DNA of 64,000 bases from contig NW_006921538.1 in assembly GCF_000340215.1 (NCBI RefSeq), positions 124,001 to 188,000 on the forward strand, written 5' to 3'. A program made the position numbers and the translations under genes. Of the stretch, positions 1-10,259 are shown in pieces (positions within the stretch are counted from its first letter, which is position 1; each line of letters starts with the position of its first letter). The DNA comes from Pseudocercospora fijiensis CIRAD86. Its lineage: Eukaryota; Ascomycota; Dothideomycetes; Mycosphaerellales; Mycosphaerellaceae. Under the pieces are notes generated by a model. That model saw nothing but the letters and a program-made list of their open reading frames with translations. It was not told the origin of the DNA and did not search any database.

Positions 1-857
1 TTTCTGAGTGCAATGAATGCAAGGCGAGTGCTACGATGCATTTTGAGCTAAATCGCAGGGCCTTGTGTGCGAGATACTAGACGAGGAGTATCCATTATGT
101 TGAGGCTCGTCCACATGTGCGCTCTTGCAAGTCTCTTCGGCTGCAGGACCAAGATTTTGCAGAAAGGTCCGACTTGGTTCTCCGTAGTGAATGGAAATTG
201 CCAGAAATTCGGTCGGGTAGACTGGGAACGCCAACTGTATTTGAGACCGTAGTGATCTCGTTGGCTTTTGAGCATGTTGGACTGAATACAAGCTTGACAG
301 CGGGATCTACGCCTCAAGCGCTGACTGCACTACCTATAAAGAGTGAGGCAAATTTATGCCGGGATGATGAGACTCGTGGATTGATGTCTTGTCTTCCTGC
401 ATGCCGAGCCAGATTGCATGTGAAGACTGAAGTGGTGTTACAGAGCTATGAACATCACGCCTTGCCTGTATTATGAAGTTGGTGGACCGCAGCGAGCGTA
501 GATGTCGTCTCGATTCAAAAATGGGCTTCTTGAGTCCAATGCGTCGCGCGGAAATGAGTGTGAGAACACGGTAGCAAGAGAATGGAGCTTGGCGGTCTTG
601 CTTGGTTGACCCATGTGAAGTAAAAGGGAGAATTGACTGCCTTGCGTTTGCCGCATTCCTCATTGCTAATGCCGCAGCACGACCGATCTCGATAGGGAAC
701 TCTACGTAACCGTTGCAGTCGTCACCATCGTCATCGTGAGAACTGTTGCACGATTATGGACATCGCAGAGCTGGTAGCAAGACTCGCTTGCAGGACTTCG
801 TCATCGATATTTCCAGTCCACGATCGTCAACAGCTAAGAGCCATGGTGGTCGGCTTG
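1..857. other. No supported gene
   Basis: Normal base composition with CpA and TpG present, so the segment is outside the RIP blocks. Short overlapping open frames occur on both strands (for example minus 334-663), but none shows a recognisable domain, signal peptide or clear codon preference. I see no RNA gene or repeat here. Confidence 0.5.
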
Positions 858-1088
858 TCATCGATCTAAGTGCTCTTGAAGCATTCGCAAAGATGCCAGG
901 GAGTGAATGAATGCTCTGGCGCGGTGAAAAAGAAACTTGGAGGTAGGGACCAAATCATCGATCATAGAGACAGATTTCGACTCCGGTGTACCGTCACTGC
1001 CAGGGAACGATTCTCCAGAAATGCCAAACTCCTTAGCGAGGCCTATCATGTCCATTATGTCCTCTTCTTCCTCCTGCTGGCCAGACAT
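858..1088 (-). CDS. Hypothetical acidic protein or partial exon
   Basis: Open frame of 76 codons from an ATG at 1088 to a TGA at 858-860. The N-terminal part is strongly acidic, with a run of four Glu after SGQQ followed by Asp, Ile, Met and Asp. The C-terminal half is more basic and hydrophobic, ending LRMLQEHLDR. The same frame stays open upstream to 1199, where a TGA lies at 1200-1202. That upstream stretch is also Asp/Glu/Gly rich, so the ORF may be the last exon of a longer minus-strand gene. No family is recognised and no signal peptide or membrane span is visible. The call rests on amino-acid composition and frame openness only. Confidence 0.25.
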   Translation of the reverse strand: MSGQQEEEEDIMDMIGLAKEFGISGESFPGSDGTPESKSVSMIDDLVPTSKFLFHRARAFIHSLASLRMLQEHLDR

Positions 1089-1202
1089 GGCGTTGTCCGT
1101 ATCGTACTCCCCATCTCCATGGCTGTCTTGATTTTCCCCGAGACATTCATCTCCCTGATCGTAGGCCTTCCGGTGCTCATCTGGTCTTCCCTCGCTGCTT
1201 CA

Positions 1203-1759
1203 TGGTAGGCCTACCATTTGTACTTCTGGAGGTTTTTACTTTGCGGTAGCTGCCAGAATGCTCCTACTCCCTCCTCTTCTCATCTCTATGCTATGTCTAC
1301 ATAGCACGGTGCACGTCTCTTGTCTCAAATTTTCGCTATTCGCAACGTGACGCTCCTCGCCGTTTGTGACGAGCTTTTGTTCACCGAGGACTTGCTCATG
1401 ATGTCTGCGCGCTCTTCCATCTGAAGACCAAAGTAACGCCAAGTCTGTGCGAAGCTGAGAGGACCAGTGATGCCCTCCTCTCCTCCTTCGCATACGAGAT
1501 GCGCAGTAGACGAGGTGTAGCTGACTCCAAGACTTGGTGCGGTATTCCGGTATTCCGTAAGATGCTGTTGAAAGGCAGAGCGGGTTGATTTCGTGGATGA
1601 CGCTTTCGATCTCCACTTTTCTTACGCAAGATGCAGCGGCTTGGAACACGCGAGATGTCGCTTCGAATTCTCCACTGAATCTCCAGATCCCGTCTCCACC
1701 GCGTCCCAAATTGTCGGGCTCTCCAGATCTTGCTCCACCCTCGCGTTACAGTATGAGAT
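1203..1759 (-). other. Possible exon next to the assembly gap
   Basis: A minus-strand frame is open from about 1729 down to 1236 (more than 150 codons), and a second minus frame overlaps it and runs into the N gap. Neither has a recognisable motif. Because the gap removes the upstream sequence, it cannot be decided whether this is coding. Confidence 0.2.
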
Positions 1760-2034
1760 NNNNNNNNNNNNNNNNNNNNNNNNNNNNNNNNNNNNNNNNN
1801 NNNNNNNNNNNNNNNNNNNNNNNNNNNNNNNNNNNNNNNNNNNNNNNNNNNNNNNNNNNNNNNNNNNNNNNNNNNNNNNNNNNNNNNNNNNNNNNNNNNN
1901 NNNNNNNNNNNNNNNNNNNNNNNNNNNNNNNNNNNNNNNNNNNNNNNNNNNNNNNNNNNNNNNNNNNNNNNNNNNNNNNNNNNNNNNNNNNNNNNNNNNN
2001 NNNNNNNNNNNNNNNNNNNNNNNNNNNNNNNNNN
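1760..2034. other. Assembly gap (275 N)
   Basis: Run of 275 unresolved bases between contig pieces. Any apparent ORF crossing it is meaningless. Confidence 0.99.
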
Positions 2035-3557
2035 CCGGTAGTGCATATTGAAGCTGACACTATCTCAAGTACTCAACCCGATTCCAAAGCTCGCTGCCAG
2101 TAGCGTGCGGTGCGACAGACCTACAGCACACATCGTCTAAGAGGCGTAGCTTGTCCCGCCACAGTTTGTCCAGCGAGCGCAAAAAGCCTAAGCTTGAAAC
2201 GAGTAGCGATAGCGGAGCAGAGAGTGAAGATGAGCTGAACAAGAGCCCAGAAGGCGACTTGATGTGCGGCGGAGGACAGGATGGCTGAAGTCACATAAGA
2301 GGCGGCATGCAAGGGTGTCGGTAGGATCTTCTGCTCAAGTTCTAACAGCGACGCTCGGGAGCTGATTGTCTTCTCGTCGAGAGCCTCTCCCGCATTCTGC
2401 GGGCTTGAATGTATCGTGAACTCGGCGAGGTGTTGCAGGGGATATGCGAGACTGTCTTGCAGCTGAAGACTCCCTCATGCACTCGTATGAATAGCATATC
2501 TCTATTTGCATTGGTAGGGCGGTATCTGGCTCTCTTTTCTTCAGAGATGCATAACTGACAAGGCCCACCAGTTCCCTCTCTTTCATGCCTAGCCCCGGAG
2601 CGTCCATCCATCAACACCGGCCATCCTCGGTATCCGCCTGTGCTCATTCACACCCGTCCTTTGCCTGCCTTGGATGCCGAAATCCACCCTTCCCGTCCTC
2701 CATTGTTTACCAAAGACCATCTTCGGCCGCGTTCTACTCTCATCATCCACTCCCGTTCTCCCATGACCGATTCGGATACCTCCTCTTTTGCGTGGTTTGT
2801 CTGCAGCGACGCTGTAACACCTGCACCACCGGTGGCTCTGCCCTCTGCAGTTTCGTAAACCGCGCACTGAAGATGGCCATGACCGATCTCCCATCTCCCC
2901 GTCATCAACGGCATGACAGCGCTCTGGACCCAGCGCGATTAAGTAATTCGAATCCCGCGGTTATCGAGAGCTCGAGGCAGAACATTCGGCAGTCCTGCAT
3001 ACAAGCTATGGCTGTCTTTGGTCATCCTGTCCTCATGTGCAGTCTGAACGGACGATGTGAAGGTCCATACATAGGCTGTGATCGCTCGCTTCATATCCTC
3101 CTGGCCGAGCATCATATAGCAGTGAGTCGCTCTCGGGGATGATGGAGGGGTAGGTGGGAACGACATGACGCTCCCCTCCCCTATGCGCCGATGGTGGTGC
3201 GATCTTCCTTCATTATTCCAGGCGAAAGAGCGAGGAGGGCCTGTACGCGTCAGACATCGGCACATCAATTCGACCACGATGCAAAGGTTGACTGTTGTGT
3301 TTCAGGGAAGGGAACCTTCTAGCAAAGTGTGTTTCAGAGTTTCAGAAGAGGTTGGTACAGACACGGCATGGGCGCGATGATTGGAAGTGCCGTGGTCCAA
3401 AGGCTGGGCTTGTTGTACGGGTGAGACTGCAGGGTATGAGGCAGAGCCGGGAGAGTAGAAGCGAATTTACGGGCAAATCGGTTGAAACTACCTTACATAC
3501 AGGTACTCGACCAAACCACACACACATCGACCAACCCCACATATCCATCCCTCAACG
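2035..3557. other. No supported gene
   Basis: Unmutated composition. A plus-strand frame of 185 codons (2585-3142) and several minus-strand frames overlap in the same stretch, with no frame clearly favoured. Low-complexity Pro/Ser/His-rich translations suggest chance openness in C-rich DNA. I see nothing else that can be supported. Confidence 0.4.
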
Positions 3558-4204
3558 TTAGCCGCAAGGATGCTTTTCCTTCTGTGCTTGCTGCAACTCT
3601 GACGGACAAGTTGGGGTGCCGTCACAGTGGTTACAGCAGAAGTTGCCTTTGGGGTCGGTATACGTGTACTGGTATGCGCCACCTTGGGCCTTGCACACCG
3701 CAACTGGGTCTTTCACCTACATAGCAAGTCAGCCCAGCCCAGTGTAAATCAAAGCGACGATAGTCAATTGCCAACATTACTTACGTAGCACCACGGTGTG
3801 CTCCCTTTGCACCCTAACGTTTCGCCAGCACCACAGGTGTATCCCGCATTGTTGCAACCTCCCCCTCCTCCTGGTGCCCCTTTAGGTGAGCTAGGAGACC
3901 CTTTGGTTGGGCCAGGAGCCCCTTTGGGTGGGCCAGGAGCCCCTTTAGGTGGGCCAGGAGCACCTGGAGGGCCGCCAAATGCCCAGGGTGCTTCATCATG
4001 TTGATTCTTTGGAAAGCTGTCAGCTGTATGTAATTCAAAGAACAAATTAGGGGTCGGGAGTCTTCATACCACTCCACGGATTTTGAACTTGTTGTATGTT
4101 GCTGCAACACCCGCGTCTATCGAGCGAACCAGAAAGCCATTCATGCCCTCCACAACGGAGACAACACTCCAGAGAGCGGTAATTGCCAAGATGAGGGACT
4201 TCAT
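3558..4204 (-). CDS. Cysteine-rich small secreted protein with collagen-like repeat (candidate effector)
   Basis: Three-exon gene read from the sequence: exon 1 4204-4070, exon 2 4006-3785, exon 3 3716-3558 (TAA at 3560-3558), giving 171 residues. Both introns are short (63 and 68 nt), start gtatga or gtaagt, and contain a CTGAC branch site 12-20 nt before the acceptor. The intron 1 acceptor is aag, chosen because it alone keeps frame. Residues 1-20 form a signal peptide (MKSLILAITALWSVVSVVEG). Residues about 56-90 are a Gly/Pro/Lys repeat built on a GAPGPPK heptad. The C-terminal 80 residues hold ten cysteines, including one CC pair, and end in PCG. No known enzyme domain is visible. Size, secretion signal and even cysteine count fit a fungal apoplastic effector or surface protein; that role is inference. 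A TATA box lies upstream (4280-4289). Confidence 0.82.
3888..3990 (-). repeat. 21-bp coding tandem repeat (GAPGPPK heptads)
   Basis: About four diverged 21-bp units inside exon 2 of the secreted-protein gene, each encoding a variant of Gly-Ala-Pro-Gly-Pro-Pro-Lys. The unit length is a multiple of three, so gain or loss of units keeps frame. Such repeats typically vary in number between isolates. Confidence 0.8.
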
Positions 4205-4279
4205 GATGATGAGAGCAGTGATGATGAGTGAAGGGTGCTGCTACGACGGACGGGGAATGAGAGAGGGGGAGATAGGCGG

Positions 4280-4289
4280 CTTTTATAAG
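4280..4289 (-). promoter_or_regulatory. TATA box of the secreted-protein gene
   Basis: Minus-strand CTTATAAAAG lies 76 bp upstream of the ATG at 4204, followed by a pyrimidine-rich C/T leader. This matches the usual core promoter arrangement of highly expressed fungal genes. Confidence 0.6.
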
Positions 4290-5487
4290 TACAGTACACC
4301 CTCAATCAAGAGCCGAGTGTGACCTGCGTCTGCCGCCCGGATAGTACTGTAGACTGCAACTCAATACAAGCCTGGTCTGCTTCTGTTGTTGGATAAAACA
4401 GTATTCGCAGGGTTCGGAGGCTCTTCCACACATAGGGGAGGAAATATCGCCGGAAGTATGTATGAAGGAGGACGGGCCCTGCGAGTCCTAGGGATAGAGA
4501 ACCACGAGCTACAAACTCTACCAAGCTCGTGGACTAAAGTGTTCACATTGGTATGTCCACTACTATCTATAAGCTGCACCACAGTGTAACTTTGAAAATC
4601 CGTATAGACCAACATTGCTTCCTGCGACTGCTGTTTACCTTATCCAACGGGAGAAGCAGATAATGCCTGTATCTCATTAATGTTCAAACGTTCTTTTCGG
4701 GGCTTGGCCTTGTCTAGGTTTGATTGCAGACAAGGCTGTCTCCAATCGGTTCAGTCCGTAGACGGGGGCGCGACGGCGAAAACCAGTGGGTCGATCGTGC
4801 CTAGAACAACACCTTCAAAAGAGCGTGGTATCAACAATGTCATCGACAGGCCATAGCATTCAATTCAATGGTGCGGGTGGTCAAACAAGGTTTCCACTGG
4901 TTACTACGCCCACCCCTAGCTAATAGGCCCCTTCTGGAATACAACACGCTGTATGCGAAGGTCTAATTAGCCCATAGGCTAGGCCATGAGTTTCTACGGT
5001 ATTCCCCAAATCCTTGAGAAGTAAGGATCACAGCGAATAGCAACTTGTCATTTAGCGGTCCGCGCCTCGTCACTTTCACTCCGACGTTACGTAGACCTGT
5101 GAGAGTTGAATCTTGATCTTGTTTTGAACAGCGGGAGGGGGATCTACGTTAAGTTTGCAAGCAATCGGACGCCTTGATGATGAAGGGGCGGCACTTAGTC
5201 CATCGCGGCAATTGCGCGTGCTGGGGACACCTTGTCGACAGAAAGAGAGCAAAGACGGCCTCCGAGATGGCGTGTGCTGGCTACAGCTTGAGCTCTGATG
5301 GTAGCCTGAGGATGCCCTAGAACGTCTTCTTCACGCGGAAGCAAGATGGCTACTCATGGCTACAGTGCCGAAGGCGGCAGTCGTAGTTTTGGACAAGGCA
5401 GTTCTATCCTCATCCCATTCGAATTCCAGCAAGTCGAAGGCAATAGAGTCCTGCGGAGAAGCTGAGCGGCGATTGCTGACCAGATCC
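4290..5487. other. No supported gene
   Basis: Unmutated intergenic DNA upstream of the secreted-protein gene. Only short open frames are present; nothing recognisable on either strand. Confidence 0.5.
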
Positions 5488-6033
5488 TCATTCGGCTGCG
5501 TTTATCGGAACGGCATCATCCTGATCGCTGACTAGGTAAAGGCACATCGAACCCGCCATGCCAAGAATGCCGATGGAGGAACTGGAGGAACTGGAGAAGA
5601 ATTGAAGCCTGAGGACGAAGGTAAGCAGGCGCCCGCTGGGATTGCTTTGCGTACGCGGCGGTGATGGCCATGATTTCGAGAAGATCGAGGAACAGTGTTG
5701 AACGTGTGCATGTACGGTATAAAAGAAAGCCGTCGAGGGCCGTATTGGAGTACAATTTGATTCTTGAAACCGAGGGTATTCCTCTAGTAGGGCGTAACAA
5801 GCAGCATTCCAAAGACTAGTGTCCTCAATACTCCGCCTGGTGCTAGGCAGTGAGGTGGAAGCACGGCAACTATTGACACAGATGGCTGCAGACGCAGTAT
5901 GAACGGTTTCCCGAAGCTCATCGGTGTTACGCATGCAAGACGGAGTGCGTACTTTCGTGCCCAGCTTCATAAGCCATGGCAGGCGAAATTGGTCTCTGAC
6001 CTCTCCTGAACTTGTTATATCCAGCTGAATCAT
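5488..6033 (-). CDS. Hypothetical protein
   Basis: A 181-codon frame starts with a true ATG at 6033 and runs without interruption. Translation begins MIQLDITSSGEVRDQF, carries several Cys and Trp, and has a Ser-rich run (FFSSSSSSS) near the C terminus followed by a hydrophobic stretch (IGILGMAGSMCLYLV). No domain is recognised. The serine run comes from a short gga/gag tandem on the plus strand, so the C-terminal third may be fortuitous. The plus strand of the same region shows no better alternative. Real coding status is uncertain. Confidence 0.3.
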   Translation of the reverse strand: MIQLDITSSGEVRDQFRLPWLMKLGTKVRTPSCMRNTDELRETVHTASAAICVNSCRASTSLPSTRRSIEDTSLWNAACYALLEEYPRFQESNCTPIRPSTAFFYTVHAHVQHCSSIFSKSWPSPPRTQSNPSGRLLTFVLRLQFFSSSSSSSIGILGMAGSMCLYLVSDQDDAVPINAAE

Positions 6034-6376
6034 CTGATTTTGGTGATGGGAACGGGGGGGACGGGACGGGCAAGCACAATGCCAGAGGTACGGGAGAGAA
6101 ATCCTGCTGGAGTCTGGGACTTGTTGATTCCGACCGACTTCAATACAAAGTCTGTCGCGTGACTGGACGAAGGCCGGGTGGCGTGAGGAGAGACGGCGCT
6201 CTCCTGGAGCCCTGTATGTGTACGCATATGAGACGAGACGATGGACTCTAGGGGTGAGTTGGTATAGCAGTACTCCGCAGCATGTTGGCCGATATCGTCA
6301 GACTCTCTTCAGCAATCGCAGTCTTTCCTAGACCCAATCATCGGAGTATTGATCACGCTCTCCATAGTGCCGTCAC

Positions 6377-6841
6377 TTACCGCTGGATGCTGTCATCGCT
6401 TTCACCAAGACCAGTAGTAGGTAGTGCTGGATATCTGGAAGTCGTGGTGAGAGACCTAGGCTCACCGCAGCGCTGAACTGCCACCATTTTCATGGCTGCG
6501 TTGATGTGCGTCGCCACGAGTAGAGAACATGCTGGTGTCTGGTAGCAATCACGGCCAGAAGAAACCAGCCCGTTTCTTGACGGACTCCACATCACCAAAG
6601 TCTTCACCAGGCAGCACCGCATATTATTGACGCGGACCTGAGCGCACACGACTTGTCGAGGTCGCCACGATCTGGCACATTGCAACAAGGCATCGAAGAT
6701 TTCGCCAAGTTTTTGAGCCGCCGTGGGAGCCTGGCATCGGCACTGCTCAGGCCATATTTGCCCCCAGAGTGCCAGCGTCCTGGGTTCATGGCCATCGAGC
6801 TCCAGTCTCGCTGTCGACGCGCGGCTGTGGGTGTCTGCCAT
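6377..6841 (-). CDS. Hypothetical protein divergent from the chromodomain gene
   Basis: A 154-codon frame from an ATG at 6841 begins MADTHSRASTARLELDGHEP and is mixed in composition with no recognisable motif, signal peptide or membrane span. It would be transcribed divergently from the chromodomain-like gene, with 182 bp between the two start codons. Overlapping minus-strand frames exist, so this may be a chance ORF. I could not support introns. Confidence 0.27.
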   Translation of the reverse strand: MADTHSRASTARLELDGHEPRTLALWGQIWPEQCRCQAPTAAQKLGEIFDALLQCARSWRPRQVVCAQVRVNNMRCCLVKTLVMWSPSRNGLVSSGRDCYQTPACSLLVATHINAAMKMVAVQRCGEPRSLTTTSRYPALPTTGLGESDDSIQR

Positions 6842-7023
6842 TCAGTAATGCGGCCTTAATGTTTGCGTGCGTGGAGTCGAGACCGCGGTGGTACTGTACG
6901 TACGGAGCGGGCCGAACGCCGAAAGCCAGATCAATCGCGTCGCGTCGCGTCGCGTAAACAAGCAGCACAACCAACTGGAACCAACATTCAACACTGACAT
7001 GCACAACACCGCACAGCAAACCC

Positions 7024-7767
7024 ATGGATAACGCATGCGCAAGCCCCGACTGGGTCTCCAGGCCGAAGCTCAAGCGCCCAGCAGGCAGCGGCATTTCTCC
7101 AGGAGGCCGCTTCAAAAAGCCCCGAATCGTGTACAACTCCAAGAAACATCGCGATCCCTTCAATCTCTCCCTCTCCGCCGATGACGAGAAAGAGAACCTG
7201 ACCGAGAAAGTCGCGGAACGGGTTGGAGGAGATGTACATGTCGGCGTGCCAGCAGCGAACGTACAAGTCGCCCATGTAGGAAACACGACCACGACTCAGC
7301 CGCCGCAAAAGCAGGGGGCGAAGAAAGGGCAGGAGCCGAAGACAAAGCAAAACAAGATCCCCCCAAGCCCCTCGACAGAATGGTACACAATCTCCAAAAT
7401 CGTCCGCCAGCGACCGTCAACCGCAACCGCAAAGAAAAACGTCAACCCCGAACCCGAATACCTCATCCAATGGGCCGGAACCCAACCCAACGGCAAACCC
7501 TGGCCGTGTTCATGGGAGCGAGAATCACACATCAACGCAGCAGCTCTCGAGGATTGGAACGCCGAAATTCTGCGTCGGAAAGGCAAGGTGGAGGAGTGTG
7601 AGAGTGGGAAGCCGGTGAAGAGTGGGACTCGGGTGGTTGGGGAGTGTGGGTATGATGCGGGGAAGGTGGCGATGAGGTTGGTTGGCGGGCGGGAGGTGAT
7701 GGTTAGGTGGGAGAATGTTAGGTTTGGGGATTTGATGGTTTGGGATGGGATGGGGTTGAATGAGTGA
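7024..7767 (+). CDS. Chromodomain-like protein
   Basis: Single-exon ORF of 247 codons from ATG at 7024 to TGA. Residues 1-118 are basic, Pro/Lys rich and probably disordered (RPKLKRPAGSG, KQGAKKGQEPK). Residues about 119-181 resemble a chromodomain: WYTISKIVRQR, then EYLIQWAG, then PCSWERESHI and ALEDWNAEI. This matches the family order of a beta strand, the Y-L-I-x-W core strand, a W-E segment and a C-terminal helix. Chromodomains usually bind methylated histone tails; here the loop between the first strands is long, so binding is inference. The last 60 codons switch abruptly to G/T-rich codons. It could alternatively derive from a chromovirus-type integrase tail, but no integrase is attached. 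Confidence 0.62.
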   Translation: MDNACASPDWVSRPKLKRPAGSGISPGGRFKKPRIVYNSKKHRDPFNLSLSADDEKENLTEKVAERVGGDVHVGVPAANVQVAHVGNTTTTQPPQKQGAKKGQEPKTKQNKIPPSPSTEWYTISKIVRQRPSTATAKKNVNPEPEYLIQWAGTQPNGKPWPCSWERESHINAAALEDWNAEILRRKGKVEECESGKPVKSGTRVVGECGYDAGKVAMRLVGGREVMVRWENVRFGDLMVWDGMGLNE

Positions 7768-8415
7768 CGATGCTGTGGGCTTCTGGGGGCATGTCAAATT
7801 TATAGGCTTGTACATATGACCAGGCTTCAAGCAAGGAATGAGCTGCTGCATGCTTTCGAGTTCGTGAAGCCCGTAGATGTTCAGTCCTTCCGGCGATGTC
7901 TGGCTCAGCCGGCGTGTGTTGCCGAGCGTGGAGGTACGATCACTCCACATTATCTGCTGGAGGTAGATGTCACGGCTTGGAGGAATCCATGCACACACAT
8001 TCTATAGTCAGGTCAATGAGCACATGGGGAACCTTTGGACGCCGCAGGCACAATGTTCTCCATGTGATGGTGTGGAGCTCCGTGGCCACTGAAGTAATAG
8101 CTGTAGAGCCGCAAATGGGATTCACACCGCCCTCGGCACCTTCGTGCTGATAAGGAGTTGGCTGTTTGGAGATGCCTTTGATCCAAGCAGAGTTTCGGCA
8201 CCACAGACCATCACAGAGCTTCACTTCACACCATCGAAGGCTCGGATCACTCTCAATTGTGTCAAGCACCTCACTGCTCGCTGCCTCTAGCTATCCAACT
8301 CCATTCCAGCACACTATGAGGAGCAAGCGGCCGCGGCAGTGTCGAGCCAGTGTCTGAAAACTTGTGCATACGAAGAAAACTGACAGGGACGGTCCAGCAG
8401 TGTTACTACCTCCTC
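7768..8415. other. No supported gene
   Basis: Unmutated intergenic DNA downstream of the chromodomain-like gene. Several short overlapping frames exist on both strands without recognisable content. Confidence 0.45.
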
Positions 8416-8497
8416 TCAGGCGCTCCGAGTGTTGTATCAGCCACGTGATAAGACTAGACCGGATATAGATAGGTAGAAGGTACAGCGGAGCGCCTGA
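8416..8497. repeat. 12-bp perfect inverted repeat
   Basis: tcaggcgctccg at 8416-8427 is exactly reverse-complementary to cggagcgcctga at 8486-8497. The right arm overlaps the left terminal repeat of the adjoining element. Confidence 0.7.
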
Positions 8498-8901
8498 AGA
8501 CAAACCGTTCTACCTATATACAATTGCCCGAACAAAAAAACATGCTTTTTAGCTATATCTCTACAACTATGCATTTTAGTAATATATAATATATAAGATG
8601 GCTGTACGTTATAGTACGATCTAGAATCGCTTCTATACAAAATACTCGCTAATCCTAACGCTATAGGATATATTTTTAGTCTACTACGACAACTTGCCCG
8701 AACTTTTACATTTTTAAGCTTGCCCTTAAGGGCAAGATAGCGGCAGTAACGCGATAGATTTTTAGTATAGAACATCGGAGGGCCGAGAACTTAGCGCGTA
8801 GAAGGGCCTCTAAGTGTTCGGTGTATTGCGATAGTATAGTATTGTCGTATTATCGTAGGGGAGGGCAAAAGCTAGCTGTTTGCGACGGTTTGTTCTCAGG
8901 C
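8492..8901. mobile_element. MITE-like TIR element, RIP-mutated interior
   Basis: Termini gcctgaagacaaaccgt (8492-8508) and the reverse complement of gcctgagaacaaaccgt (8885-8901) form 17-bp inverted repeats with a two-base difference. The 410-bp interior is AT-rich and depleted of CpA/TpG, unlike both flanks, and holds no usable ORF. It contains the perfect palindrome cttgcccttaagggcaag near 8715. Size and lack of coding fit a non-autonomous DNA transposon. I did not find a convincing target duplication. Confidence 0.5.
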
Positions 8902-9416
8902 TTGTAGGAGGAAGAACCCTTAGAGTGCCTGAATTAATGCCTAGCCGTACACCTGCCTAGCCAACCTAGTGGCCTACCTTCCATCGCGATTCTTCATCCA
9001 CAAGCCTGTTGGGAGGTAGCAGTGTTAGGCGAAACGACTTTGAACAGAGGCCTCGCAGCGTCTCACCCTGGTCGGACTTCTGCTTCTGCCTCCATTACCA
9101 TGGCACTCAACTCGATTCGACGCGAGCAATTCAAGTCCCGCGGTTTCTTCTAATGATTCCGCATCCAAGTTCCAAGCTCGTTAGGTAAGCTAGACTTTCC
9201 CCCGAACATGTTCGAGGTAATCGGAGTCGCCTCCAACTCAGCGATGGCAAGCGGGTAAACCGTGCTTGCATACGTGGCTTCGAAAATGATCTTTACTCTT
9301 CTGCTGACTCGGCCTTGGAACAGGCCCAGCAAGCTGTTCAATCGAAGTTTGGAAATTGCGGCAAGTCGATGAGTACATCCGAAGAGGTTGAATCAATCTT
9401 GGTTATAGGAGTCGTA
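8902..9416. other. No supported gene
   Basis: Composition returns to normal. Only short frames; nothing recognisable. Confidence 0.45.
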
Positions 9417-9707
9417 CTATGCGATTTCATGTTCGTTCAGCGTGCTGCGGCGCGGCGGGAAATCGCTGTCGTATTCGAAACGCCGAGGTATTGGCCAGGA
9501 AGATTGAAGAGGCAAGCTTGCTTTCTTGCCATTGCTGGCGCGCTTCGGCATTGCTTGAAAGAATTCTGCGAGGTCCCAGGAATTGTCCTTTGTGACAAAG
9601 ATCCAGTGCTTGACGGACCTTCCAGCAACGCGGATGTTGTGGTAGCCTCCAATGAAGACATGGCGAGCCTGAGCATTGCCGATACCGGAACTTTTGAAAG
9701 ACGACAT
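9417..9707 (-). CDS. Hypothetical small protein
   Basis: A 96-codon frame from a true ATG at 9707 to TAG at 9417-9419. Translation begins MSSFKSSGIGNAQARHVFIGG and contains HWIFVTKDNSWDLAEFFQAMPKR; composition is balanced and hydrophilic with aromatic residues, as in a real globular protein. The plus strand is also open over this stretch (9315-9767), so one of the two is a shadow; I prefer the minus frame for its amino-acid balance and ATG start. No family is recognised. Confidence 0.35.
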   Translation of the reverse strand: MSSFKSSGIGNAQARHVFIGGYHNIRVAGRSVKHWIFVTKDNSWDLAEFFQAMPKRASNGKKASLPLQSSWPIPRRFEYDSDFPPRRSTLNEHEIA

Positions 9708-9812
9708 GGCGTAGGGAGTGACGACGTACTAAGAAGGGTAGACTACGATCCTGTTGTTGCTACGTGACGTTGACGTTGACGGGTATCAAGATCTGTGCAC
9801 AGAAAGATTGGG

Positions 9813-10085
9813 TCAACGCATGCTAGCAAGGAGTAGTGAGGTGTTGCGCTCATCGCCGCGAAGCACTGTCTGGATGTCGTTCATGTGTTGCTTCTGCAAA
9901 GCTGAAATTCCCGCTGCCACACTCGCCAATCGTGTCTGATGTACGTCCTCCTCGCCAGAGCTGCCATCTGATGCGAGCTTTGATTGCGCGCTGGAGAAGT
10001 TGTCGTGGTTGTATAGGTCAGAGTTCCAAGGCGGAGGTGACGATTGACGACATGACTCATGGAATGCATGTCTTTGCACAAGCAA
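9813..10085 (-). CDS. Possible C-terminal exon, hypothetical
   Basis: Open minus frame of about 90 codons ending in TGA at 9813-9815. It encodes a hydrophilic, Asp/Ser-rich stretch followed by a helix-prone segment (ASVAAGISALQKQHMNDIQTV). It lacks an ATG near the upstream end, so it would need an upstream exon that I could not define. Support is composition only. Confidence 0.22.
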   Translation of the reverse strand: MLVQRHAFHESCRQSSPPPWNSDLYNHDNFSSAQSKLASDGSSGEEDVHQTRLASVAAGISALQKQHMNDIQTVLRGDERNTSLLLASMR

Positions 10086-10259
10086 TTTGGGCTCAGGCGT
10101 CTCAATGTTGCTTCAATTACCAGCAGATAGGAACCAGCGATGGAGGTTTTTGGCCTGTGATAAGTGCTTGAGCTGCTTGTGATGTTTGTGAAATGGCAAC
10201 AGAAGTGCAGAAACGGTCATTTATTTATCCTGTGCGCTGGCTATCATCTCGTCTTTCTC

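Noticed and set aside
2585..3142. 185-codon plus-strand ORF as a gene
   Set aside because: Several equally long frames overlap on both strands in C-rich DNA and no motif or intron signal supports this one.
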